This document shows positions 20,001 to 28,900 of a stretch of DNA of 64,000 nucleotides, one piece after another. Each line of letters starts with the position of its first letter. The first letter of the stretch is position 1. A model generated the notes under the pieces. The model was given only the letters and a program-made list of their open reading frames with translations, did no database searches and was not told the origin of the DNA. The stretch is from Oscillospiraceae bacterium (lineage in GTDB: Bacteria; Bacillota; Clostridia; Oscillospirales; CAG-272). The translations under genes and the position numbers were made by a program. The DNA lies in contig SVSG01000007.1 of NCBI GenBank assembly GCA_015064415.1, forward strand, positions 17,858-81,857, written 5' to 3'.

Positions 20001-20937
20001 TGTGAACGCCGCTATCAATGCTCTTGCTACCTTGAGCACCGACGACGTTAAGAACAACGCTCAGATCGTTGAAGCTTGGAACCTGTTCACTACTTGGGCT
20101 ACCAAGTACCTTGGCCTGGATATGACCACCGCTACCGATGACGAGATCGCCGCTGCCGTTAAGGCCGTTCAGGGCGTCAAGGTTATTGGTGAGGTTGACA
20201 CTCTGTATGTATTCGTATCCGAGGAGAACTTCGCTGCTCTGAATGCTAAGTACGATGCATCCATGGCACAGCTTGCAGCAGCCGCTGACAAGTGGACTGA
20301 GGTAAGCGCTCAGATGAACGCTCTGATCACCGAGTGGAACATCCACTCCGACTTTGCAACCGTTCTGGCTGCTTACAACGCATATGTTGCTGACTTCTAC
20401 TCTGGCAGCATCGCTGCTGATACTCAGCTGAATGAGGAGTACGATCTGTACACTACCTTCGCTGGTGTCATGAGCACCTACGAGGATACGCTTGATGATG
20501 CTAAGGCCGCTGCTGCTGCTATCAAGAACGCTATCAACGCTCTGCCCGCAGTTACCACTGCAAACGCTGCTGAGGTGATTGCTAAGGTTGCAGAAATCCG
20601 TGATCTGGTTGCAGATTACGAGGATACTTACCGTTGCGCTATCCTGACTCCTTGCACGCAGTGCGGTATCACCGCTGACGAAGTGCTGGCTCTGGAGAAG
20701 GCAGACGCTAAGTCCGCTTACACCAAGGCATGCGCTGACTTCATCGCAGCCAATGGCCTGACCGAGGATACTGCTGTTAAGGCAAGCGACGTTAACTTCG
20801 CTCTTGCTGCTGCTAACGGCCAGTTGAACCGTGCTACCACTGCTGATCAGGTGAAGGACGCTAAGGGTATCGTCGAGTCCACTCTCGCCGAGTACCAGGC
20901 AATCCTTGACGCTGCTAACGCAACGCCTGCTCCCTAA
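17065..20937 (+). CDS. giant secreted lipoprotein, N-terminal Ala/Glu-rich coiled coil (1290 aa), function unknown
   Basis: MKNTKTWVKVLLLAFCLVFVFSSLIAC lipobox; AAAGGAAGG RBS; heptad-like TALESKTTALETTLEAVKTAL; strong codon bias. Confidence 0.88.
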   Translation: MKNTKTWVKVLLLAFCLVFVFSSLIACGTDEKIANLQQQLDDLKNKGDETATDLDASEAVIAELKTLLDAVKKTADAAATAAKLEEAVAALTAADTTNAAALTAAEAAIKNLIADNATADAATKAALEAADAEIKALAEAAATKTEFNEAVKTLNDTLATKKALEEADAALKKLIADGDAEAAKKLAELKATVDEEVAAKIKAVEDAIKANGENDTKVQTALEAADKAIAERVTALEGTMTEVQKTLTALGEKDAALEARINTILDTKADKETVEAAIEAVKAQINEDIATKLSALQTDVANFKTEVNEKITALQTEQAAIAERVTALESKTTALETTLEAVKTALAAIEEEDFAGNYDAATKELREGEYSLAAFEEKVNAVDKALYTDEDYAKFVKKADDIRFFLTRAISVQQIKDYFEMLDEAVAEMPTLVESLKAEIESIYANKSINLTVAEDGATCLTKLTGIYNKIQDKTVLDTEKVTVNEAETSLAQAYNTIVAAYDNLYAAVNGYTAPEGAEDTKTDAVEATATLNAVVLDGTVGILYKQSDASVAEARAAFNKFAADFFTNTAYTVLYSEDCNEASEVFAGYETLTTYEARVAQLKQAASVKPALSEDAYDYLTFETTRPLFSDFEVLNTFVNTTIANWRANAEGGFNIDDVNYQLIFTSTYTETIPNEEDPEAEPDTREVTVYEYDLLAKSYDYASAMKRIYDRYVLVIEVTDLETGETAVAFDLVTLMTELCAKEKVLYTDLALVQGETSYRAKLDEIKALIVAVENYNEEACGNYEAMIGTELLAKFAKVEETMEVLVNAELAIEALTAEMNAMVGKVTFGDYDTIVGYANTIKTICERAHIEMNENDPNYVSLIADAQALQKGLYEEYLELTAEVARIYLIVEGIMDGKTWKLSDGKDVNTIDDHLAEIVLRLGVDNIDLDLTLVYNAGEENEYTEETNLKTLWLNWNSVAAQYTKLAADAQADAEAVNAAINALATLSTDDVKNNAQIVEAWNLFTTWATKYLGLDMTTATDDEIAAAVKAVQGVKVIGEVDTLYVFVSEENFAALNAKYDASMAQLAAAADKWTEVSAQMNALITEWNIHSDFATVLAAYNAYVADFYSGSIAADTQLNEEYDLYTTFAGVMSTYEDTLDDAKAAAAAIKNAINALPAVTTANAAEVIAKVAEIRDLVADYEDTYRCAILTPCTQCGITADEVLALEKADAKSAYTKACADFIAANGLTEDTAVKASDVNFALAAANGQLNRATTADQVKDAKGIVESTLAEYQAILDAANATPAP

Positions 20938-20984
20938 TAGCTAACCGCTATTAACCTGTAAGCCGCAAGGTTTACAAAACAAGG

Positions 20985-21015
20985 ACACCCCCCGCGAAAG
21001 CGGGGGGTGTTTTTC
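20985..21015 (+). terminator. intrinsic terminator of the 1290-aa lipoprotein gene
   Basis: ACACCCCCCGC-GAAA-GCGGGGGGTGT + TTTTT. Confidence 0.9.
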
Positions 21016-21079
21016 GCTTGTTCGGGATGATGCAAGGAAAGAGAAAAATTTTAGCTTCCTAAAAATGGCGCACGGATCC

Positions 21080-21165
21080 GTAGGGGTCATTCACGAATGA
21101 CCCGCCATCCGCGATGCACAAACGGACAGTCGGGGACGCCTGTCCCTACAATGTTTGCAGGATGC
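21080..21165. repeat. GTAGGGG-type palindromic repeats
   Basis: GTAGGGGTCATTCACGAATGACCCGCCATCC and ACAGTCGGGGACGCCTGTCCCTACAATG; the tail CTACAAT(G)TTTGCAGGATGCCGCACCG is shared with the copy at about 8640-8690. Confidence 0.65.
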
Positions 21166-21230
21166 CGCACCGCATTGCGGCAATTTCCGATACCCATGGA
21201 AACGCGCTTATAATTTCGTGCCCCTCTAAA

Positions 21231-21326
21231 GAAAAAAGGATGCGCCATGTCAGCACATCCTATTTTGTGTAAAAGCTTTTGGGAGGGGGTAAGGGGGAGG
21301 CCTTTTTGCAAAAGGCCTCCCCCTCA
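21231..21326. repeat. dispersed 3'-end stem-loop repeat (copy E3)
   Basis: AAAAAAGGATGCGCC...TTTTGTGTAAAAGCTTTTGGGAGGGGGTAAGGGGGAGGCCTTTTTGCAAAAGGCCTCCCCCT. Confidence 0.75.
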
Positions 21327-21366
21327 CGTCTTCCACGCGTTCTCCCTCGCGTCCCCATCGCGTCTC

Positions 21367-22092
21367 TCACTTCACAAACTTCAAGCTCGCCTGATACAGC
21401 GCGTTGTTGTCATCCCCCACGATGAGGGCGTGCCACTCTGCGGTGGTGCCGCAAAAATAAACGGTTGAGAGCGTGTGGCACTCCGCAAAGGCACCCGCCA
21501 CAATGCGGCGGAGCCCCTCGTGCAGGTGCAGATCCTTGGCGGTACGGCCCGCAGGGCAGTAAAGCAGAGTGCGCCCGTCGGCTGTGTAAAGCGCGCCGTC
21601 ATGCTCGGAGAAAGCGGTGTTTCCCTCCGAGACCCGAATGTAGGAAAGCCGCGTGCACCCCTCAAAGGATGCGGCGGAAAGCGTGGTGAGGCCGCTCGGC
21701 AGCTCGATCGCGCCCACCGTGCTGTTGCGAAAAGCACCGGGTAAGATCTCCACCACCGTGTCGCCTAAAGGGCTCTTGGGTGGGATCAGCACACACGCCG
21801 CCGTGCAGGTGCCAAGGCCCGCCACGGCGCAACTTCCGTCTCCGTTACTGCGGAATAAGAGCCCCGTGCTGTATGTTTTTTCCACCGTAGTCGAGCTCTC
21901 CGGGGGCGTTTGCGGCTGTGTTTCTTCCTCTGTTTTCTCCTCGTTTTGTTCTTCCTTTGGTGTTTCGTTTTGCAATACGTTGTTGTCCTCGGGCGTCTTT
22001 GCGGCCGCCTCGGCACTTTGTCCAAGTACAATACAACCGCAAATGATGACGACCAAAAGTCCCAGACATCCTGCCAATTTCCAAATCTTCAT
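21367..22092 (-). CDS. secreted/membrane-anchored BspA-type leucine-rich repeat (LRR_5) protein
   Basis: TVVEILPGAFRNSTVGAIELPSGLTTLSAASFEGCTRLSYIRVSEGNTAFSEHDGALYTADGRTLLYCPAG. Confidence 0.85.
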   Translation of the reverse strand: MKIWKLAGCLGLLVVIICGCIVLGQSAEAAAKTPEDNNVLQNETPKEEQNEEKTEEETQPQTPPESSTTVEKTYSTGLLFRSNGDGSCAVAGLGTCTAACVLIPPKSPLGDTVVEILPGAFRNSTVGAIELPSGLTTLSAASFEGCTRLSYIRVSEGNTAFSEHDGALYTADGRTLLYCPAGRTAKDLHLHEGLRRIVAGAFAECHTLSTVYFCGTTAEWHALIVGDDNNALYQASLKFVK

Positions 22093-22312
22093 TTTTTCTC
22101 CTCCTTTTCTCCGCTTGGCGGGTAATTTAGATGGTAGCACAAAATATGCGTGCGGTCAAGCCCCATTCGCTCGTCCAAAAGTGACACGCACATGGGAAAA
22201 GGCGTCGCTTTTGCGCAGATGCGGCAGGAGCGAGGGGGAAGGAGCGGGATTTTGCGATGGAAATTTGGCACAGATCTGATTTTCGACAGGGTGTAAAAGC
22301 GCGCGCAGGGGG

Positions 22313-22349
22313 TTGACTTTGCGCCGTTTTTATGTTATGATGTAACATA
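22313..22349 (+). promoter_or_regulatory. promoter TTGACT-N17-TATGAT overlapped by palindrome TATGTTA-TGATG-TAACATA
   Basis: -35 22313-22318, -10 22336-22341, dyad arms 22331-22337 and 22343-22349. Confidence 0.75.
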
Positions 22350-22373
22350 TACGCGAGAACAGGGGACGAAAAA

Positions 22374-23018
22374 ATGAAAATTTTATTTATCGGAAACAGC
22401 CATACGTATTATAACGCGATGCCACAGATCGTGCAGGAGCTTTTCTGCGCCACGGGGCAGAAGCCGCACGTCACCATGCTGGCGCTCGGGGGCAAAAATC
22501 TTTGCTATCACGCGGCCTCCACCAACGTACCCTTCAACATCCGTTTCGGGGGATATGACGTGGTGATCGCGCAGGAAAAGGCGGGCGGATTTGACCCCGT
22601 TTCCTTCCGCGAGGGCGCGAAGGCGATCAAGGATATGGCGGATGAGGCGGGCTCCGCGTTTTATCTGTACATGCCCTGGACAAGCAAGGAAAACCGCGCC
22701 GCGCAGAACGATATGACCGACGTATATCAAAGCTTTTGCCGCGCGAACGGGTGCTTTTTTGCCCCTGCGGGTGAGGTGTTCGGGCGTATGCTGTTGACTG
22801 AGCCCGCGGACGCGCTGTACCGCGAGGATGGCTCGCACGCCACGCTGTTCGGCTCTTACGTGGCGGCCGTGACCGTTTTTTATACCATCACGGGCCGTAA
22901 GCGTATCATGAAGGTGGCGGATATCGAGGATCCGGGTGTGAAGCTCGGCTTTCCCGTGGAGCTTTGCCAACGCGTACATACCGAGGCGTGCCGCACCATG
23001 CGCCTTTTTAACGGCTGA
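22374..23018 (+). CDS. SGNH/GDSL-type hydrolase-like protein
   Basis: MKILFIGNSHTYYNAMPQIVQELF block I and DGSHATLFGSYVAA block V. Confidence 0.8.
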   Translation: MKILFIGNSHTYYNAMPQIVQELFCATGQKPHVTMLALGGKNLCYHAASTNVPFNIRFGGYDVVIAQEKAGGFDPVSFREGAKAIKDMADEAGSAFYLYMPWTSKENRAAQNDMTDVYQSFCRANGCFFAPAGEVFGRMLLTEPADALYREDGSHATLFGSYVAAVTVFYTITGRKRIMKVADIEDPGVKLGFPVELCQRVHTEACRTMRLFNG

Positions 23019-24037
23019 TGGCACCCTTGAAGATCGGAACGCTGTGCCTGCCGCACGGCTTGTTGCTGGCGCCCATGGCGGGGGTGGCGGATACCTCTTT
23101 TCGGGAGATCTGTCGCGCGCTGGGGGCGGAGTATACCGTCAGCGAAATGGTGTCCGCCAAGGCACTTTGCTTTGAGCAGCGGGCACGTGGCAACGCGCCC
23201 GTGCGCACGGCGGCGTTGGCCAACATCACACAAAAGGAATCACCGATGGCGGTGCAGATCTTCGGGCGCGAGCCGCAGTATATGGCTGAGGCCGCGCGGC
23301 TGATCGCCGAGGGGAGCTATCGTGGCGCCGTACAGGCCGCACCGCCTGCCGCCATTGATATCAATATGGGGTGTCCCGTGCCCAAGGTGGTCTCCAACGG
23401 CGAGGGAAGTGCCTTGATGCGCGAGCCCGAGCTTGCCGCCGACATTGTACGCGCGGTGAAGGATGCGGTGAAGATCCCCGTAACCGTGAAGATCCGCGCG
23501 GGCTTTAGTAACGATAACAAAAATGCACCCGAGATGGCCAGAATGCTGGAGGCGGCGGGCGCTGATCTGATCTGCGTACACGGAAGGACGCGCCAGCAGT
23601 TCTATGCGCCATACAGCGACAATGGCATTATCGCCGCCGTCAAGCGCGCGGTCAGCATTCCCGTTGTGGGGAACGGCGACCTGAACAGCGGCGCGGACGC
23701 GATCAGAATGTTAGAGGAAACCGATTGCGACGGGCTGATGATCGCGCGCGGCGCGCTGGGAAATCCGTGGCTCTTTGCCGAGGTGCAGGCCGCCCTTGCA
23801 GGGCGGGAGTATGAAGCACCCGACGTGGAAACGCGCTTGGCGCAGGCCTTGGCACATGCCGCCGATATGGTGGAGCGCAAGGGCGCGCGTGTGGGATTGC
23901 CCGAGGCGCGCAAGCACATGGTCTGGTATTGCAAGGGATTGCGCGGTGCCGCCGCGGCGCGCGGTGCCTTGATGCAGGCGGAAAGTCTGGAGGGCGTACG
24001 GCTTGTTTTTGATGAGCTGCTCGCGCAAAACGTATGA
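23018..24037 (+). CDS. dusB: tRNA-dihydrouridine synthase
   Basis: LLAPMAGVADTSFREICRALGAEYTVSEMVSAKAL; DINMGCPVPKVVSNGEGSALM; HGRTRQQFY. Confidence 0.93.
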   Translation: MAPLKIGTLCLPHGLLLAPMAGVADTSFREICRALGAEYTVSEMVSAKALCFEQRARGNAPVRTAALANITQKESPMAVQIFGREPQYMAEAARLIAEGSYRGAVQAAPPAAIDINMGCPVPKVVSNGEGSALMREPELAADIVRAVKDAVKIPVTVKIRAGFSNDNKNAPEMARMLEAAGADLICVHGRTRQQFYAPYSDNGIIAAVKRAVSIPVVGNGDLNSGADAIRMLEETDCDGLMIARGALGNPWLFAEVQAALAGREYEAPDVETRLAQALAHAADMVERKGARVGLPEARKHMVWYCKGLRGAAAARGALMQAESLEGVRLVFDELLAQNV

Positions 24038-24597
24038 GTGTAGCCATCTTTTCGCAGGACGCGACGTTGGCGCGCATGCTCTTGCTGGAGGCGAGACGCT
24101 GTGGCTTGCAGGAGGTGCCTCCCGCGCAGGCGCGCGTGTGGCTGTTGGATCTGGATCACCTGCCAACGCTCCCTCGGGAGGGCGGTGCCCTTTTGCAGAT
24201 CGGCTTTTCTGCACACCCCGAAGAGGTGAAAAACTCGACCCGTTCGGGGCTTTATGCCATTTTGGAGCTGCCTTTTTCCGCTCGCGAGCTGGATGCGATT
24301 TTGCAACAGCGTGAGCTGTTGCCTGCCGCGCGCCTATTGCGCGAGGGCGGCGAGCTCTGGCTGGCGGGGAAGAAACTGCACTTTAGTAAGATCGAAAACC
24401 GAATATTGTCTTTACTTTATGAAAATCGCCACCGCACAGTCGCCGTGGCGGAAATCGAAGCTGTCCTTGGAGAGAATGCCAAAAAATCCAATGCGGCGGC
24501 GGTATATCTTTACCGCCTGCGGCGTAAACTGGAAACAGACGGCATTGCGCGCATCCGCACAAGGCGGGGCGCGGGCTACCAATGGATAGGAGAGTAG
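24034..24597 (+). CDS. atypical response-regulator-like protein: degenerate receiver + OmpR-type winged helix
   Basis: VWLLDLDHLP partial receiver; C-term KLHFSKIENRILSLLYENRHRTVAVAEIEAVLGENAKKSNAAAVYLYRLRRKLETDGIARIRTRRGAGYQW. 4-nt overlap with dusB. Confidence 0.8.
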   Translation: MSVAIFSQDATLARMLLLEARRCGLQEVPPAQARVWLLDLDHLPTLPREGGALLQIGFSAHPEEVKNSTRSGLYAILELPFSARELDAILQQRELLPAARLLREGGELWLAGKKLHFSKIENRILSLLYENRHRTVAVAEIEAVLGENAKKSNAAAVYLYRLRRKLETDGIARIRTRRGAGYQWIGE

Positions 24598-24599
24598 AG

Positions 24600-25430
24600 A
24601 TGGAAAATATCGAAAAAAACGCACCCGTTATGCCACTTATGGAACAAAAGGCGGCAGGGGAGCGGGAAGGTCTCCCCATTGCCGTGATGGATTCCGGCGT
24701 GGGGGGACTTTGTGTTTTGCGGGAGATCCGACGTCAGTTGCCGCGCGAGGAGCTGCTTTATTTTGGGGATAGCGCCAACGCACCGTATGGCGAGCGCAGT
24801 AAGGAGGAGCTTTGCCCCTTGATCCTATCGCATGCGGAGCGGCTTTTGACAGAGGCGAAAGCGTTGGTGCTGGCGTGCAACACCGCCACTGCGCTGGTAG
24901 CAGAGGAACTGCGGGCGCGTCACCCCGACGTGCCGATCATCGGCATGGAGCCCGCGCTGAAGCCGGCGGTGTCGGTGAAGGAAGATCCTCGTGTTTTGGT
25001 GCTGGCAACCGAGGTCACTTTGCGCGAGGGAAAGTTCGCCGCGCTTTTGAAAAAGTACGCAAAAGTCGCACACGTAGTGCCGATTTGCGCACCGGGGATC
25101 GTCAGAATGGTGGAGGAAGGCGCGCAGAGCTCGCCGCGGATGCGGTCGTATTTGCAGGAGCTGTTGGCGCCGCATCTTTCAAAGGGGGTGGACGCCGTGG
25201 TGCTGGGATGCTCGCATTTTCCCTTTGCAAAAGGCGCAATTTCTCATACCGTTGGGGGGGATATTCCAATTTTCGACGGTGTGGAGGGCACTGCCCGCCA
25301 GCTTAACCGGCGGCTTGGTGCGGCGGGGCTGCTCAACCCCAGTCCGACGCGAGGCGCGGTGCGCTTGACCTCCTCGTTGCCGCGCATGCTGCCGCATTAC
25401 GCGCGCCTTTTGTTCGGCGACGGGTATTGA
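24600..25430 (+). CDS. murI: glutamate racemase
   Basis: IAVMDSGVGGLCVLREIRRQLPREELLYFGDSANAPYG; CNTATA; LGCSHFP. Confidence 0.95.
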   Translation: MENIEKNAPVMPLMEQKAAGEREGLPIAVMDSGVGGLCVLREIRRQLPREELLYFGDSANAPYGERSKEELCPLILSHAERLLTEAKALVLACNTATALVAEELRARHPDVPIIGMEPALKPAVSVKEDPRVLVLATEVTLREGKFAALLKKYAKVAHVVPICAPGIVRMVEEGAQSSPRMRSYLQELLAPHLSKGVDAVVLGCSHFPFAKGAISHTVGGDIPIFDGVEGTARQLNRRLGAAGLLNPSPTRGAVRLTSSLPRMLPHYARLLFGDGY

Positions 25431-25478
25431 CGTGTCGAGATTTGCGGTAAATTTTTTCTTTTTTTGCTGCGAGGGGCA

Positions 25479-25507
25479 TTGACAAAACCCCTCGCATCGG
25501 CTATAAT
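25479..25507 (+). promoter_or_regulatory. tRNA-Gly promoter TTGACA-N17-TATAAT
   Basis: The -35 lies in the loop of TGCGAGGGG-CATTGACAAAA-CCCCTCGCA. Confidence 0.85.
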
Positions 25508-25518
25508 ATTACTGTTAT

Positions 25519-25592
25519 GCAGGCGTAGTCTAGTGGTAAAACCTCAGCTTCCCAAGCTGATGCTGCGGGTTCGATTCCCGTCGCCTGCTCCA
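25519..25592 (+). tRNA. tRNA-Gly(CCC), CCA encoded
   Basis: GCAGGCG...CGCCTGC acceptor stem; anticodon stem TCAGC-TTCCCAA-GCTGA; GGTTCGATTCC T-arm; TCCA end. Confidence 0.95.
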
Positions 25593-25641
25593 AAGCAAAA
25601 GGGGCGCCAAACGGCGCCCCTTTTGCTTTGGAGCAGGCGAC
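25580..25641. repeat. 29-bp perfect inverted repeat spanning the tRNA-Gly 3' end and its terminator
   Basis: GTCGCCTGCTCCAAAGCAAAAGGGGCGCC - AAAC - GGCGCCCCTTTTGCTTTGGAGCAGGCGAC. Confidence 0.95.
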
Positions 25642-25940
25642 CCACAAGCGCCCCGGTTTGCGCGCGAGAGAAATTGCGCCATTCGATATGCAACGGTGCG
25701 CGCGAACGCGGGTGCGCACACTCCGCCCGAAGATCCGGGAGCTTGCTCACGAGGCGCAGGGCGTGAGTGTATTCGCCAAAGGCGAAATACCCGTCGGGTC
25801 GAAGCACGTCGGGCTTTTCTTTTTTGCAAAAAAGCGAAAAAAGTCAGGTGATGGCAGCTTTTACAATCGGTTTACACACACCGCATACAAAAGTGTGATT
25901 TTTGCCCAAAAAAATAAAAAGTTTTTGTACAATAATACGA

Positions 25941-25969
25941 TTGCAAAATATACTGTAAAGTATTATAAT
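25941..25969 (+). promoter_or_regulatory. promoter TTGCAA-N17-TATAAT of the large CxxC lipoprotein, with ATACT-GTAA-AGTAT dyad in the spacer
   Basis: Read directly; AAGGAG RBS follows before ATG 25998. Confidence 0.75.
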
Positions 25970-25997
25970 GAAATTAATTCAAAAGAAAGGAGAGATT

Positions 25998-28900
25998 ATG
26001 ATGAAATTCAAGCATTTCAACAAATCTTTTTTCGCAGTTCTGTTGGTGATCGCCATGCTGCTTTCCGCTTGCGCGATCTTCGCTTCCTGCAGTGATGATC
26101 CGGAGCCCAACCAGAACGATCCGGGCACCAATCCGCCTACCTTGTCGAATTGCACGCATGCGCAAACGACAAAGAAAAATCAACGCGCCGCCACCTGTAC
26201 CGAGGCGGGCTATACCGGTGACGACGTCTGTACCGCGTGCGGTGCCGTTGTCAAGACGGGTGAGGCCATCGCCGTTCTGGCACACGCGTGGGATGCGGGT
26301 CAGATCACCAAGGATCCCACTTGTATCGAGCAGGGTGTGAAGACCATCACCTGCACCGGGTGTCTGACGACCAAGACAGAAAGCGTTCCCGTGGTGGCGC
26401 ATCGCGATGAATATCATGATGCACTGGACGGCACGCACTCGCACACCTGTACCACCTGTACGATGAGCGAGTTCAAGGAGCACACCCCCACCGATGCCGG
26501 TAAAGTCTATGCCGCCACCTGCACAACCGATGCTTACACTGAGTACACCTGCTCGGTATGCGAGGGCGTTTACCGCGTATACAGCACCACCGAAAAGGCC
26601 ACCGGCCACGCGTGGGGCGAATGGAGCACCGTTGCCGCCACCTGCATTGCCGCCGGTAGTAAGACCCGTGAGTGCGGTACTTGTGGCGAGGATGAGGTGC
26701 TGACCATTGACGTCGTTCCCTCGGCTCACAATTACGTGGAGGTCGGCCAGCGCAAGCTTGCCACCTGCGTGGCTGTCGGTACCATTTACTACCAGTGCAC
26801 GCACTGTGAGGGCACGACCACCAAGGAAATTCCGATCAATCATAACGCGCACGCGCTGAGTGCCGCCGTACAAAGCGGCAGCTTTTTGCGCCAGGAATGC
26901 GCACTGTGCGACTTTGAGGTCTCCAAGCTGGTGGCTACCTCCACCAACGCCACGGTGAGTGCAGGGGATATTGAGACAGGCCGCGCGCTGGAGATCGAGA
27001 CCACCGACGCCAGCGTGCAGTTCCCGAAGGACGTTGTTTCCCAGCTGACGGGCAACAAGGATGCTACGGTTGCGGTGAGCGCCGGCGTTGCCGCTGATAA
27101 GGCGGGCATTCTGAACAAGGCCCAGAACCTCACGCAGGAGCAAAAGGACCGCCTTAGCTCCGACGGCGTGGATATTTACGATTTTGGCGTGACGGTGGGC
27201 GGCGATCCGCTTTCCCAGTTTGATTCCACCATTACCGTTGTACTTCCTTACACCCTCAAGGAGGGCGAGGATCCCAACGGCATCGTGATCTGGTACGTGG
27301 CCGAGGATGGCAGCATCGAGCAGTATCCCGCCGTGTACGAAAACGGCACGGTGACCTTCCAGACCAAGCACTTCTCCTACTACGCGATCGCGTATGAGGA
27401 AACACAGGAGTCCAAGTGCCGTCGCGGCATCCACAGATGGATGGAGAACCCCTACGTTCTGGAGCCCACCTGCCAGCATCTGGGCTATACCAGAAACGAA
27501 TGTGACACCTGCCACACGGTCGAGCTGCACAACGTGCAGGAGCGTCTGGAGCACGAGTACGGCGAGCTGATCCAGCCCACCGTCAACTGCACCGAGGGTG
27601 GCTTTGTGCACAAGATCTGCGCCAAGTGCGAGCACGTGCTGGAGCTGACCTACGTGCGCGCCACCGGCCACACCCTGACCACCGTTGCCACCTGTACCAC
27701 CGGTGCTTACTGCGACGTGTGTGAGGAGCTGGTACGTCCTGCCACCGGCCACAACTGGTCTGAGTGGACCGTGGTGGTGGAGCCGAGCGAGACCACCGTT
27801 GGCCTGCGCCGCCGCAACTGCCCCAAGTGCGGCACTGTGGAGAACGTCAATATCGCCTACACGGGCAATATTGAAAAGCTGCAGTTCAACTCCTATGATG
27901 ACATTGCCAACTTCCTTGTCACCGACGTGCTGAACATGGAAAACGGCAAGATCTCGCTTGGTACGGTCATCACGGAGCACGCGAACGGCCCCTACTACCT
28001 GAATATTGATTTCACCATCAATAAGGAAGGCGAGTCCTACGCGATGCTGATCGATTATCGCATGTCCGAGTCGGAGAACGATCCGTTTGCGGATCACGTG
28101 CAGATCCTGTATCGCAACGGCGTGGCGCTGATGCTGGAGGATTATTCCGCGTGGGATGTGGACACCCTGCTTCTTCTCACGGGTAACGTTTTCGAAGGCA
28201 TGTTCGAGATGCCTTTCGTCAACTTCCGCGAGATCGCAGACAAGACGTTTGACTCCGTGGCTCCTACCTTTGAGCCCGTGATCGACAATCTCGGCACGCT
28301 GTTTGAGGTGCTTGACGCCCTCTTTGCCGAGGAGGTGGACGCGGCGCTTGCCAATGCGGACAGCACCTACACGGTGGGCAAGCTGGCCTCCGCTTATCAA
28401 CAGATCAAGAACACGTACGCATACTGGGCGTACAAGATGGGCTTCCAGACGGGGCTTTCCTATGACGGCACCGTCAACGTTGTGACAAGACAAGAGATCC
28501 TGGATACACTTTCCCATTTTATGACGGTGGAAAAGGATGCCACGGGCACCCATTACACCTGGGATTGCACCGAGCTGATGGAGGCCGTTGACACGGTGCT
28601 TGACTGGTTCCAGGAAAACGAGAAAAAGACGATGGCAGAGCTCCTCTGGCAGGAGTTCGGCGCAGACGTGACCGCCAAGTATCCCGACGTCAAGAGCTTT
28701 GAGGATGCAATGCAGGCACTGCGCGACGCCTTCCCCGGCACAACTCCCATGAAGGACGTGCTGGATGACCTGATCGCCTTCCTTGACGGGAAGAAAGCAG
28801 GTGCCACCGCTTCGCTTTACGCGATGGTGGATGCCATTGCCAAGGTGTTTATGGCCGGTGGGACCGAGTTTGACAGCGAGGAATATCTGCTGTCCATGGT

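Noticed and set aside
16936-20346. 1136-aa minus-strand ORF opposite the 1290-aa lipoprotein
   Set aside because: Low-complexity Val/Ser/Leu/Gly composition produced by the strongly biased sense codons; no RBS or promoter. The sense strand has promoter, RBS and lipobox.
22127-22348. 73-aa and 60-aa minus ORFs upstream of the GDSL gene
   Set aside because: No RBS or homology; they overlap the promoter/operator region.
25501-25829. Minus-strand ORFs encoding ATGIEPAASAWEAEVLPLDYACI and RRRESNPQHQLGKLRFYH
   Set aside because: Classic spurious translations antisense to a tRNA-Gly gene, not real proteins.
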